The notes under the pieces were generated by a model that worked only from the letters and a program-made list of their open reading frames with translations, searched no databases and was not told where the DNA came from. A program made the translations under genes and the position numbers. 64,000 nucleotides of DNA from Hyphomicrobiales bacterium (lineage in GTDB: Bacteria > Pseudomonadota > Alphaproteobacteria > Rhizobiales > Rhizobiaceae), in assembly GCA_900468535.1 (NCBI GenBank), contig UBTY01000023.1, positions 62,001 to 126,000 of the forward strand. The letters run 5' to 3'. Below are positions 35,712 to 44,345 of the stretch, piece by piece (positions within the stretch are counted from its first letter, which is position 1; each line of letters opens with the position of its first letter).

Positions 35712-36870
35712 TTATGCGAGCTTGTAGGAAGCCGCTCCGGTACCGGCGAGGCTGCCGCCATCCACGATCAGATATTCGGGTCGGATCGGCTTGCCTTCCA
35801 GGAAGGCTTGCAGAATCTCTAGCGTACCCGCGGCATAGCGCGCCTGCGCCGAGAGCGAGGTGCCGGAGATATGAGGCGTCATCCCTTGGTGCGGCATCGT
35901 TCTCCATGGATGGTCCGCCGGGGCCGGTTGCGGGAACCAGACGTCGCCGCCGTAGCCGGCAAGCTTGCCGCTCTGGAGCGCGCGCACGACTGCGTCTCGA
36001 TCGCAGAGAGCGCCGCGGGCCGTGTTGATGAGATAAGAGCCACGCTTCATCAGCGAGAACATCTTGTCGTCGAACATGCCTTCGGTCGAGGGATAAAGAG
36101 GCATTTGCAGATTGACCACGTCGCAAACCTTCACCAGATCCTGCGGCGTTGCATGATAGGTGAGGTTCAGTTCCTTCTCGACATCTGCTGAGAGGCGGTG
36201 CGGGTCATAATAGTGGAGATGAACGTCAAAAGGTTTGAGGCGTCGAAGAACGGCCAGACCGATGCGGCCCGCTGCCAGTGTTCCGAAGTGCATGCCTTCG
36301 AGGTCGTAGCTGCGGGAGACGCAATCAGCGATCTCCCAGCCGCCCTTGTCAGCAATCTCGTGTGACGGCAGATAGTTGCGGACGAGCGCCAGGACGGTCA
36401 TGACGACATGCTCCGCAACGCTGATGCTGTTTGAGAATGTCTCTTCCGCAACGGTGATGCCGTGGGCGGCAGCTGCTTTCAGGTCGACATGATCAGAGCC
36501 GATGCCGGCCGTCAGCGCAAGCTTGCTTCTTCGCTTTGGCAATGCGTTCTGCCGTCAGATAGGCTGGCCAAAAAGGTTGGGAAATCACGACATCTGCATC
36601 GGGCAAGTGCTTGTCGAATTCCGAATTCGGGCCTTCCTTGTCGCTGGTGACGACCAATTCGTGGCCATGAGCTTCCAGATAGGGGCGCAGGCCGAGTTCG
36701 CCGGAGACGCAGCCGACCAGATCGCCCGGTTTGAAGCCGAGCGGACCGACCGGCGAGGGTACGGCCTGACCGTTGGGATATCCGAAAATGACGGGAATGT
36801 CGTCGCGAGCGTATTGCGGGGGGTAACCGGTTTTTGGATCCGGATAGAGAACACACAAAATCTTGGCCAT
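35712..36870 (-). pseudogene. NAD-dependent formate dehydrogenase, frameshifted
   Basis: Formate + NAD+ to CO2 + NADH. The first 117 or so codons from ATG 36870 ([56 protein letters not shown]) and the rest in another frame ([60 protein letters not shown]) together match one formate dehydrogenase. The frames change at about 36525: AAG AAG C AAG CTT, consistent with loss of two bases, where LKL would be expected. Residues for catalysis (Arg in NTARG, His in HISG) are intact. Either a broken gene or a sequencing error. It lies beside the Rieske oxygenase genes. Confidence 0.85.
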
Positions 36871-37124
36871 TGGATACTCCTGAATGTGCGCACAATCGAC
36901 GCGCCGAGGTTGGGTCGCACCCGAGGAAAACTGACGATCAATCGCTTCGATGGATCGTTATATCTCTTCGAATATATCGACGACCGAACCTACCAGTCGC
37001 GTGACGATGAAACATTCGGACGTGAGGATAGGCGACCCTATACCGGAGTGTTAATCGTCCTCTCGGGAGGAACGCGCCCCACCCGGCTCGGGATATCGGA
37101 TTCGCCGCGCGTACCGTTTGTCGC

Positions 37125-38084
37125 TCAGATGCCGAGCACGAGAACCGGACTGACCGATCGGGAGCAACAGATGGTCATCTGGTCGTTGGCTGCCCTCTCA
37201 CTTTCGGATAGCACAATGTCCCTGTGATCGGGTGTCCCAGAGACAACTCGGGTGAGGCAGGCGCCGCACATTCCCTGCTCGCACGAGAGCTCTATTGGGA
37301 TACCATTGAGCTGGAGGACACCGGCAACAGTCTGATCCGGCCCGACCAGAAAGGATTGACCTGTCGAGGCGATCTGGACTTCGAATGATACCAGCTCGCC
37401 ATTTTCTGGACCTGCCGGACGGTCTTCAGGACGAAACCGCTCGAAATGAATCTGCTCTGGAGACCACCCGGCCCCTGCCAATCTCGCCTGAAGCAAGTCA
37501 AGAAAGCCGTTTGGACCGCAAGCGACCACGACTGTCTCGTGATCAACATTCGACAGGCTGGATAGATCAGTCGTTCTGAAGCTCGCGCCTTGGTCACCGA
37601 GATGCAAGGTTGTGGCCATGTGGAGCGACCCGGAGGTCAGCTCATCGAGAAATGCGACACGAGAGCGACTTCGCTCGAAGTGATGCAGTTGATAGTCAGC
37701 TCCTCCCGCTGCAAGCCGGCGAGCCATGCCAATGACCGGCGTAATGCCGATACCAGCCGAAACCAGCACATATCGCCTGGCCTCTGGCAAAGGAAACAGA
37801 TTGCGGGGTTCGCCGACGTCGACCAGCGAACGCAGGCGGAGATCTCCATGAAGTGAGCGCGAGCCGCCGCTGGAATTGCCGTCCTTACGAACGCAGATCC
37901 TATATGCTCGCCGATCCTCGGCAGGGCCGCAGAGTGAATATTGCCGCAAGGCGCCGGACGGCGTTCTGACGTCGATATGCGCGCCAGGCGAAAACGGCGG
38001 AAGGTCGCCGCCGCTGGGATCGATCAACTCGATATCGAGGTTGTCATCGCCATTGATCCGCAGGGCGGAGACCATCAACTGCAT
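37125..38084 (-). CDS. Rieske oxygenase reductase (VanB-type)
   Basis: Electron-transfer partner of the oxygenase at 38093, 319 residues. Domain order is FMN-binding (RQYSLCGP), NAD-binding (LVSAGIGITPVIGMA), then a C-terminal plant-type [2Fe-2S] ferredoxin domain (SCEQGMCGACLTR plus a final Cys in TICCS). It passes electrons from NAD(P)H to the oxygenase. It starts 8 bases after the oxygenase gene, so the two are co-transcribed. Class IA (phthalate/vanillate) arrangement. Confidence 0.88.
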   Translation of the reverse strand: MQLMVSALRINGDDNLDIELIDPSGGDLPPFSPGAHIDVRTPSGALRQYSLCGPAEDRRAYRICVRKDGNSSGGSRSLHGDLRLRSLVDVGEPRNLFPLPEARRYVLVSAGIGITPVIGMARRLAAGGADYQLHHFERSRSRVAFLDELTSGSLHMATTLHLGDQGASFRTTDLSSLSNVDHETVVVACGPNGFLDLLQARLAGAGWSPEQIHFERFRPEDRPAGPENGELVSFEVQIASTGQSFLVGPDQTVAGVLQLNGIPIELSCEQGMCGACLTRVVSGTPDHRDIVLSESERAANDQMTICCSRSVSPVLVLGI

Positions 38085-38092
38085 CGGTCACC

Positions 38093-39163
38093 TCACGCGA
38101 TAAAGAAGTGGCTGAGACCGAGATCGCGCAGACCCCGGCGATAGTTGATCGAACTGCGGTCGGCCGGAATATGCGCCTCCATGCGGGGATCGAGAGGAAG
38201 GTTCTCCGGCTTTTGCTGTTCAACCATCTCGGCATCTTCCTGGAAGACCTTCAAATTGAAGTCGTAAACCTCCTGGACTGGACGATCGGTATCGAAATTG
38301 CGGGCGATCGGAACGAACAGCCGTGTTTTGCGGGCGGATACGGGCGTCGCCGCATTCAAGATCGAAAGGCGCCCGCCGTCCGGAAAGTGGACCGTCAGAT
38401 GTGCCGTAAAGGGCAAATGCGCCCGGAAGTGTCGAAGCCACAAATAGTCTTTCGGCGTCTCGTCCTGCTTGCCATGCGGATAGTTGCCGACCGTGCTGTA
38501 GTATTCGGCCTCGAAGCCAACGTCCGTAGGCTTTGTCTCATAGGCCGGCACGACGGGATTGTCCGGATCTGCGAAAGTCTCGGTGTGGATGAAGGCAAAA
38601 TGGGCGACATCGAGGAAGCCCTCGATCTGGCGGCCAGCGAATCCCGCAATGTCGAAATGGGGGCAGTTGATCTGCTGAAATCCTTTGTCATCCCAGTGCG
38701 GCATGACTGGAACCTTCGCAGCGCCCTCGCCTTCTTCAGGACGAAGACAGGTCCAGACCAGACCGTAGCGGACGACCACCGGATAGGACCGAAGATGAAG
38801 CTTGCCGGGGATTGCATTATCCGGATGCGCTGGAACCTTTACGCATTTCCCACCGCCCCCGAATTGCAGTCCATGATAGGGACAGCGCACGCCATTGCCA
38901 TCCGGGTTCGATCCCATGGTCAGCGGGACTCCGCGGTGGGTGCAGATGTCGTTCGCCACAACGATCTCGGTCCCGGACTTGTAGACCACCAACCTTTCAT
39001 CAAGAAGGACGGCGCCGACCAGACCCTTTTCCTCCACATCGCGGACCAGCGCAACGGCATACCAATGTCGCGCAAGAATGCGCCAGTCGTCAGCGTCGAA
39101 GGAGCAGTTCCGCGGGAGATCGGAAACATCGGAAATCTGATTAGTGGTGACGGCAACGTTCAT
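38093..39163 (-). CDS. Rieske non-heme iron oxygenase (VanA-type)
   Basis: Terminal oxygenase of 356 residues. The Rieske cluster is at Cys74/His76 (CTHRG) and Cys94/His97 (CPYHG); the mononuclear iron site is FLDVAHFAFIHTE. VanA-type members O- or N-demethylate aromatic ethers or amines, releasing formaldehyde, or hydroxylate rings. The nearby formate dehydrogenase remnant fits one-carbon release. LysR gene 39267 is divergent and likely controls it. Substrate unknown. Confidence 0.88.
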   Translation of the reverse strand: MNVAVTTNQISDVSDLPRNCSFDADDWRILARHWYAVALVRDVEEKGLVGAVLLDERLVVYKSGTEIVVANDICTHRGVPLTMGSNPDGNGVRCPYHGLQFGGGGKCVKVPAHPDNAIPGKLHLRSYPVVVRYGLVWTCLRPEEGEGAAKVPVMPHWDDKGFQQINCPHFDIAGFAGRQIEGFLDVAHFAFIHTETFADPDNPVVPAYETKPTDVGFEAEYYSTVGNYPHGKQDETPKDYLWLRHFRAHLPFTAHLTVHFPDGGRLSILNAATPVSARKTRLFVPIARNFDTDRPVQEVYDFNLKVFQEDAEMVEQQKPENLPLDPRMEAHIPADRSSINYRRGLRDLGLSHFFIA

Positions 39164-39182
39164 GCGAGGCCCCTCTGGCGTT

Positions 39183-39200
39183 ATATCGTGACGAAGATAT
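39183..39200. promoter_or_regulatory. Dyad in the Rieske/LysR divergent promoter
   Basis: ATATC-N8-GATAT (39183-39187 and 39196-39200) lies between the divergent oxygenase and LysR genes. Spacing is compatible with a LysR box. The short arms make this tentative. Confidence 0.35.
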
Positions 39201-39266
39201 CACCTGTTGCGGCGTTGACTTCAAACGCCTAAATTCGAATGAGCTGTTGCAAAAAATGGAACGCCA

Positions 39267-40205
39267 ATGCTCGTCTTTTCCCGGTTCATGCGATATTTCC
39301 TTGAGGTCGCCCGGCAAGGCTCCATCAGAAAGGCGTCTGAAACACTGCATGTCTCGGCATCTGCGATCGACAGGCAGATCCTTGCAGCAGAAGAGGAACT
39401 CGGCGTTCCGCTGTTCGAGCGGCTTTCATCCGGATTGAAACCGACTGCTGCCGGGGAGCTGCTTCTCACGTCGGCGGGTCGTTGGAGCCGCGAGTTCGAG
39501 CGGCTGCATGCTCAGATCGACGATCTCGTCGGCTTGCGGCGCGGACACGTGCGCGTCGCCGTCATCGACGCTTTGAGCAAAGGGTTCGTGCCAAGAACGA
39601 TCCACGAGATCCGATGTGATTTCCCGGGCGTCACGGTCGAGTTGAGAGTCCTTGACAACATCGCGGTGCAGGGCGTGGTGCAACGAGGCGAGGTCGATTT
39701 CGGGTTGATGCTCGCGCCCCAGTCTTCGAAGGACATCGTCGTCCAGAACCATCGTGATATTCGTTTGGGGATCGTCACCCAGCCAAGTCACGAACTCGCG
39801 AGGCGTGATGGAGTCCGGTTTAGCCGATGCATCGGTCATCCCGTCGTTACACCAGCCGAGCCACTTGCGCTCTGCGAACAGGTTTCCGCTCTGGAGGCTT
39901 CGACCGGCGTCACCCTCTCCCCGGTCGCCAGCTCTGACAACATTCAGATGATCAAGTCCCTCGTCGCCGATGGTGTCGGCATCGGGATCCTGACATCTCT
40001 CGACGTGATGGAAGAAGTACGCCTCGGCGAACTCGCCTTCGTAGCGCTGACTGACGCGGTTCTGAGGCCACTACCGCTCGCCCTTTGCATAGGGCAGGCA
40101 CGCCAGCTGTCCCACGCCGCGCGGTTGCTGCTCGACCGTATCGAGCAAGCGCTCCTGAAAATGGAGCTTCCCTCCGGGGCGCCCTCGGGTCAGGTCACGC
40201 CCTGA
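39267..40205 (+). CDS. LysR-family regulator of the Rieske oxygenase genes
   Basis: LysR-type regulator of 312 residues. The helix-turn-helix is VARQGSIRKASETLHVSASA, followed by LFERLSSGLKPTAAGE and an effector domain. It shares its distinctive N-terminal pattern with the LysR proteins at 1683 and 16808. Divergent from the oxygenase genes and thus their probable regulator. Confidence 0.9.
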   Translation: MLVFSRFMRYFLEVARQGSIRKASETLHVSASAIDRQILAAEEELGVPLFERLSSGLKPTAAGELLLTSAGRWSREFERLHAQIDDLVGLRRGHVRVAVIDALSKGFVPRTIHEIRCDFPGVTVELRVLDNIAVQGVVQRGEVDFGLMLAPQSSKDIVVQNHRDIRLGIVTQPSHELARRDGVRFSRCIGHPVVTPAEPLALCEQVSALEASTGVTLSPVASSDNIQMIKSLVADGVGIGILTSLDVMEEVRLGELAFVALTDAVLRPLPLALCIGQARQLSHAARLLLDRIEQALLKMELPSGAPSGQVTP

Positions 40206-40317
40206 CATAGACCCACGCACAGCCCGGAGGCGAAAACCTCTATGCGCTTGCAGTTCAAAACCTCATAAGCATCGGCGGCGAACAGGATAGCACGATAGTG
40301 ATTACGCAGGCAGCAGT

Positions 40318-40734
40318 TCAGGCCCGGCAGTACCGTGCAATGCTGCGATAGCTCTTTCGCGGGCCGATAACCTCCCAGGCTTCGACCCATGTTCCGTCAT
40401 CGGCGAAAAAGTAGCGTCCGCGATAGTCATCATCGCCGCAAGAATGCCTGATGCTCTGAGCCGTGTGCGTTCCTATGTTTACGAACGGCCTGCCGTCCGT
40501 AAACTGGACCTGCACCTTGTCGTCATCGAAAATCAGCCGGTAACGCCGGCTGCTTTGTAGCTGAGCGCCACTCATCCGGATCTCGCCGCTCTCATCAAAC
40601 CAATCCCGCGTGATGACTACGGTGCCATCGAATACCGCGGTGGTTCCATCTCGATGGAGAATTTTCCTCATGACGGTCCATTGTCCGAAAAACAGATCGA
40701 AGCCAGCCCCCCATGACCCGGCTTCATCCACCAT
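40318..40734 (-). CDS. DUF6314-like small protein
   Basis: Protein of 138 residues with the pattern FDLFFGQWTVMRKI near its start, then FDGTVVITRDWFDESGEI, YRLIFDDDKVQVQF and CGDDDYRGRYFF, resembling DUF6314 proteins, a small beta-rich family of unknown function. ATG 40734 lies inside the end of msrA, so the two are likely coupled; a TTG at 40743 is possible. It may be a lipocalin-like partner, but no function is assigned. Confidence 0.6.
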   Translation of the reverse strand: MVDEAGSWGAGFDLFFGQWTVMRKILHRDGTTAVFDGTVVITRDWFDESGEIRMSGAQLQSSRRYRLIFDDDKVQVQFTDGRPFVNIGTHTAQSIRHSCGDDDYRGRYFFADDGTWVEAWEVIGPRKSYRSIARYCRA

Positions 40735-41455
40735 TCTTGGCAACCAGAGATGGTTCGGCGCGGTAGTCCTTCGGAAAGATCTGCTTGAGGTTCCCGATCT
40801 TTGGGAGGTCGTTGATGACGATATAAGGATAAGTCGGATTGTCGTTCAGGAAATTCTGATGATAGGCCTCGGCTGGATAGAAGGCCTTTCCGATCTCTAT
40901 CTTGGTGACAATTGCGGCGTCGTATACGCGCGCATGGTTCAACTGCCCGATATAAGCCTTTGCGACCTTGGCCTGCTGCTCGTTTTCGGGGAAAATCGCC
41001 GACCGATACTGGGTTCCTGTATCGGGCCCCTGGCGATTTAGTTGCGTCGGATCATGGGCCACCGAGAAGTAGATTTGCAACAGATGGCCGTAGCTGATCT
41101 TTCTTGGATCAAAGACGACCTGCACGGATTCTGCGTGGCCGGTATCGCCGCCGCTCACGGTCTCATACTGAGCTGTGTTCTTGCTGCCGCCGGCATAGCC
41201 CGACGTGGCGCTGACGACGCCGTTCACGTGCTGGAACACGCCCTGGACACCCCAGAAGCACCCGCCCGCAAATGTCGCTGTCTCCATGTCGGAACCCGGC
41301 TGCTCATCGACGGCAGGTGCCGGTATCACCCGGCCCTCCTCCGCTGATGACGACGTGAAATAGAAGACAGCGCCGGTCATCAGAAGCGCAGCAGCGCCGA
41401 GCGTGAGTGCTCGGGCAGGCCGGTGCGATCTATTGTTGTCCTGTTGGCTAATCAT
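40724..41455 (-). CDS. msrA: Peptide methionine (S)-S-oxide reductase, exported or anchored
   Basis: Reduces the S form of methionine sulfoxide. The catalytic motif GGCFWG contains Cys66, followed by GYAGG, GHAESVQV and TQYRSAIF. The N-terminus (ARALTLGAAALLMTGAVFYFTSSSA) is a signal or anchor segment, so the enzyme acts outside the cytoplasm, unlike ordinary cytosolic MsrA. ATG 41455 follows AAGGAG. It lies 13 bases after the DipZ-like gene, which would supply electrons. Confidence 0.9.
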   Translation of the reverse strand: MISQQDNNRSHRPARALTLGAAALLMTGAVFYFTSSSAEEGRVIPAPAVDEQPGSDMETATFAGGCFWGVQGVFQHVNGVVSATSGYAGGSKNTAQYETVSGGDTGHAESVQVVFDPRKISYGHLLQIYFSVAHDPTQLNRQGPDTGTQYRSAIFPENEQQAKVAKAYIGQLNHARVYDAAIVTKIEIGKAFYPAEAYHQNFLNDNPTYPYIVINDLPKIGNLKQIFPKDYRAEPSLVAKNGG

Positions 41456-41468
41456 GGTCTTGCTCCTT

Positions 41469-43319
41469 TCAGCCGAAGGTGAATGCGAACGCCTGTACGC
41501 CGGGGTCGAGGAAGTGGATTTCAAACGTGTGGTCGCCGACCTTCCCAGCCTCACGCACGAGCTGGTAGAGCCGCTGGCCCGTGACAGTACCATTGCCATC
41601 CGCGTCCGTGTCGACCCCATGACTGTCGCCCGGCGGCTTGCCGTCGACGGTCACCGTGAAGCGAACGGGTTTGCCATCACCCCCCGGCCCGAGAACAAGA
41701 TGCAGATCGCGGGCATGGAACCGGTAGTAGATGCTGCCATCCTTTACGTTCAGCTTGGCGTTTTCGGCATCGACCGTCCAGTTGCCCGTCAGCCCCCATT
41801 CGTTCAGGCGCGGCGTTGCCGCCGTATAGTCGTGCGCCGTGCCGTTGACCGTACCATTGGTATCAACGAAATTCTCGGAACGCTGCCAGCCGACGTAGGT
41901 TTCGGGTGACTGCACATCACTCTCATTCGATGCCGCCTCGGCGCCGGTCGCCTTCACATCGACGATCCCGTCGGCGATGTTCTGCTTACCGGCCTCGGCA
42001 AGGAGCTGCTGTATGACCTTCTCGGACTGATCATAGTCACCCTCGCCGAAATGGTGGTGGCGCACGCGTCCTTCAGCGTCGATGAAGTAGTGAGCCGGCC
42101 AGTACTGATTGTCGAAAGCGCGCCAGATGGCATAGTCGTTGTCGATGGCGACGGGATAGGTGATGCCGAGATCGCCGATCGCCTTCTTCACGTTATCGAT
42201 ATTCTTCTCGAACGCGAATTCGGGCGCATGCACGCCGATCACGACCAGTCCCTGATCCCGGTATTTCTCGGCCCAGGCTTTGACATAGGGAATGGCGCGA
42301 ATGCAGTTGATGCAGGAGTAGGTCCAGAAATCGACCAGAACCACCTTGCCCTTGAGGGCCTCGGCCGAAAGCGGCGGTGAGTTCAGCCACTGAACAGCAC
42401 CATCAAGCGAGGGCAGCTTTCCTTCGACCGGCAGCGCGGACGAAGCCGTCTTGAGCTTCGCCTTCATCATCATTGCGTTCGAGCCAGCCATCATCGCGTT
42501 GCTGCCCGACATCATCATCTGGTTGTTGCCGCCGCTCATCATCATAGCGCCGGCATCATCCTTGGTCATCACCACAGATGAGGGCTTCTGCGGCTGCAAT
42601 CTGTCGATCAGGCCTTGCTCCAGCGATGCTGTGCTGGCAAGTGAGGCCTGTGTCAGAAATCCGGTATCGGCCCCCATCCCGATGGCCACGACGGCAATGA
42701 GAACCGCAACGCCGACACCGCGTCGCAGCCATTCTCCGACACCGAGGGATCGTTTCATCGTCTGGTAGACCCTGCCGCCGACGACGAGCGCCAGGGCAAG
42801 CGAGGTCGCCGCGCCGAGTGCATAGGCGAGCAGCAGCAGCGTGGTGCCGACACTCGCGCCCTGGAGCGCGGCGCCGGTAAGGATGAGTCCAAGAACCGGT
42901 CCGGCACATGGCGCCCAAAGCAACCCAGTTGCGACACCGAGAAGGAGCGAGGCAAGCACACCGGAGCCGCCTCTCCGATTTTCCCGATCAGCAGATTGCG
43001 ACAGACGCGCGCCTAGAGAGACAAGCGGACGCGTCAGATAGTCCGACAGCGCCGGAAACAGCAAGATGATGCCGAAGACGGCAAGCAGCGCCAGCGCTGC
43101 ATAGCGACCGTACTCATTCGCCTGAACCGCCCAGCCGCCACCGAGAGCGGCAAGCGTGGCGACGCCCGCGAAGGTCGCGGCCATCCCCACCAGCATCGGC
43201 AGTGTGCTGCGCACAAAGGGCTGTCCCGCGCGAGCAAAGACGAAGGGAAGAACAGGTAGAATGCAGGGGCTGACGACCGTCAACACGCCGCCAAGATAGG
43301 CAAGGAGGAAAAGGATCAT
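41469..43319 (-). CDS. DipZ-like CcdA-thioredoxin fusion with a methionine-rich linker
   Basis: Membrane protein of 616 residues that carries reducing power outwards. The N-terminal CcdA/DsbD-type half has TVVSPCILPVLPFV and LLWAPCAGPVLG, the two transmembrane Cys motifs; the middle is a thioredoxin-like domain with YSCINCIRAIP; the C-terminal domain is beta-rich and carbohydrate-binding-like as in DipZ. Between the first two, residues translated from about 42464-42546 hold eleven Met in 29 (MMMSGGNNQMMM, MMAGSNAMMM). ATG 43319 is preferred over TTG 43337. It sits between msrB and msrA and likely reduces both. Confidence 0.88.
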   Translation of the reverse strand: MILFLLAYLGGVLTVVSPCILPVLPFVFARAGQPFVRSTLPMLVGMAATFAGVATLAALGGGWAVQANEYGRYAALALLAVFGIILLFPALSDYLTRPLVSLGARLSQSADRENRRGGSGVLASLLLGVATGLLWAPCAGPVLGLILTGAALQGASVGTTLLLLAYALGAATSLALALVVGGRVYQTMKRSLGVGEWLRRGVGVAVLIAVVAIGMGADTGFLTQASLASTASLEQGLIDRLQPQKPSSVVMTKDDAGAMMMSGGNNQMMMSGSNAMMAGSNAMMMKAKLKTASSALPVEGKLPSLDGAVQWLNSPPLSAEALKGKVVLVDFWTYSCINCIRAIPYVKAWAEKYRDQGLVVIGVHAPEFAFEKNIDNVKKAIGDLGITYPVAIDNDYAIWRAFDNQYWPAHYFIDAEGRVRHHHFGEGDYDQSEKVIQQLLAEAGKQNIADGIVDVKATGAEAASNESDVQSPETYVGWQRSENFVDTNGTVNGTAHDYTAATPRLNEWGLTGNWTVDAENAKLNVKDGSIYYRFHARDLHLVLGPGGDGKPVRFTVTVDGKPPGDSHGVDTDADGNGTVTGQRLYQLVREAGKVGDHTFEIHFLDPGVQAFAFTFG

Positions 43320-43337
43320 GGAACCGTCTCTGGTCAA

Positions 43338-43823
43338 TCAGGCAGAAGCCTTGTGGAATTTCATGGCCACGCCGTTCATGCAGTAGCGAAGACCGGTCGG
43401 CTTCGGGCCGTCGTCAAAGACATGGCCGAGATGACCGCCGCAGCGACTGCAATGCACCTCCGTTCGGACCATGCCCACCGAGGTGTCTTTCGTCGTCCCA
43501 ATCGCACCATCGAGCGGCGCCCAGAAGCTCGGCCAGCCGGTGCCACTGTCGAACTTCGTGTCCGACGAGAACGCATCCTGATCACAGCCCGCACAGGCGA
43601 ACTTGCCTTTGCCATGCTCGTTCAGAAGCGGGCTGGTGAAAGGGTATTCAGTTCCCTCTTTGCGAAGCACCGCATACTGGTCGGCGGTCAGCAGCTTCTG
43701 CCATTCCGCATCCGTGTGGGTTAGTGGAAAATCTTGCGCGGCCGTCGCCGGCCGCACGACGCCAAAGCGGATCGCGAGCAGACCAAGTGCGCCGTTCAGA
43801 AGGATTTGCCTTCGGGTGGTCAT
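43338..43823 (-). CDS. msrB: Peptide methionine (R)-S-oxide reductase, exported
   Basis: Reduces the R form of methionine sulfoxide; 161 residues. Zinc ligands CAGC (Cys77, Cys80) and CSRC (Cys125, Cys128), catalytic Cys148 in RYCMNG, and TGWPSFW are all present. The N-terminus TTRRQILLNGALGLLAIRFG is a twin-arginine-like signal, so it acts in the periplasm. First gene of the msrB-dipZ-msrA operon, with an upstream promoter in the gap after the porin gene. Confidence 0.92.
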   Translation of the reverse strand: MTTRRQILLNGALGLLAIRFGVVRPATAAQDFPLTHTDAEWQKLLTADQYAVLRKEGTEYPFTSPLLNEHGKGKFACAGCDQDAFSSDTKFDSGTGWPSFWAPLDGAIGTTKDTSVGMVRTEVHCSRCGGHLGHVFDDGPKPTGLRYCMNGVAMKFHKASA

Positions 43824-44345
43824 TATCCAATCTCCTCAAGGTGTCAGCGAACCAGAAACAAGACACTTGGAAGCGCGGTCTTATTCCGTGCGGTATATTT
43901 CAAAGAATATAACGCCGCATGCATCTACGTGAGAAGCCTGAGTGTTGTTACACACGTCAGGGTGAGAACACCAAATCGTGAACTGATCTAGGCCCGAGAC
44001 GTTGCGGAAGCCGCTTTCCTCCCTGTGACGAGAACCGAAGGCGACAATGGCCCGTTCCTCGCTGCAACGGCTGAATCAAACGGCGGAAACGCCTGCGCTA
44101 GAGATAACAGAGAACGAAGTTGCTGCTTCACGAAGGGCCGACTGATGCTAGGAGACGCGCTCGACAAGCGGACATACGAGTTTCTGCAGACAAAGTCGGG
44201 ATCGGCCTAACGCGGCTTCCTGTAGTAAAGTCAAATCGATGAATCTATTGGGGCGCGCTCTTTCCCAGATATCCGAGAGAATCGCTCATAACCAGGTGAG
44301 CGTCCCAGACGTCGCAGCCCATTCCGGGTAAGCACCGGTCGATGT
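43824..44345. other. Gap between the porin and msrB genes
   Basis: 522 bases. The promoter of the msrB operon is expected near 43850-43930, where the sequence is AT-richer (TATTTCAAAGAATATAA). Short open frames on the plus strand around 44025-44210 have no recognisable product. Confidence 0.5.

Noticed and set aside
35550..35822. 90-codon plus-strand frame with a good ribosome site
   Set aside because: More than a third of it runs antisense to the formate dehydrogenase gene and the product resembles no family. Kept only as a note on the gap.
42451..42560. Short repeated units (CATCAT-rich) that could suggest a CRISPR or satellite repeat
   Set aside because: They are the codons of the methionine-rich linker of the DipZ-like protein, in frame and without spacers.
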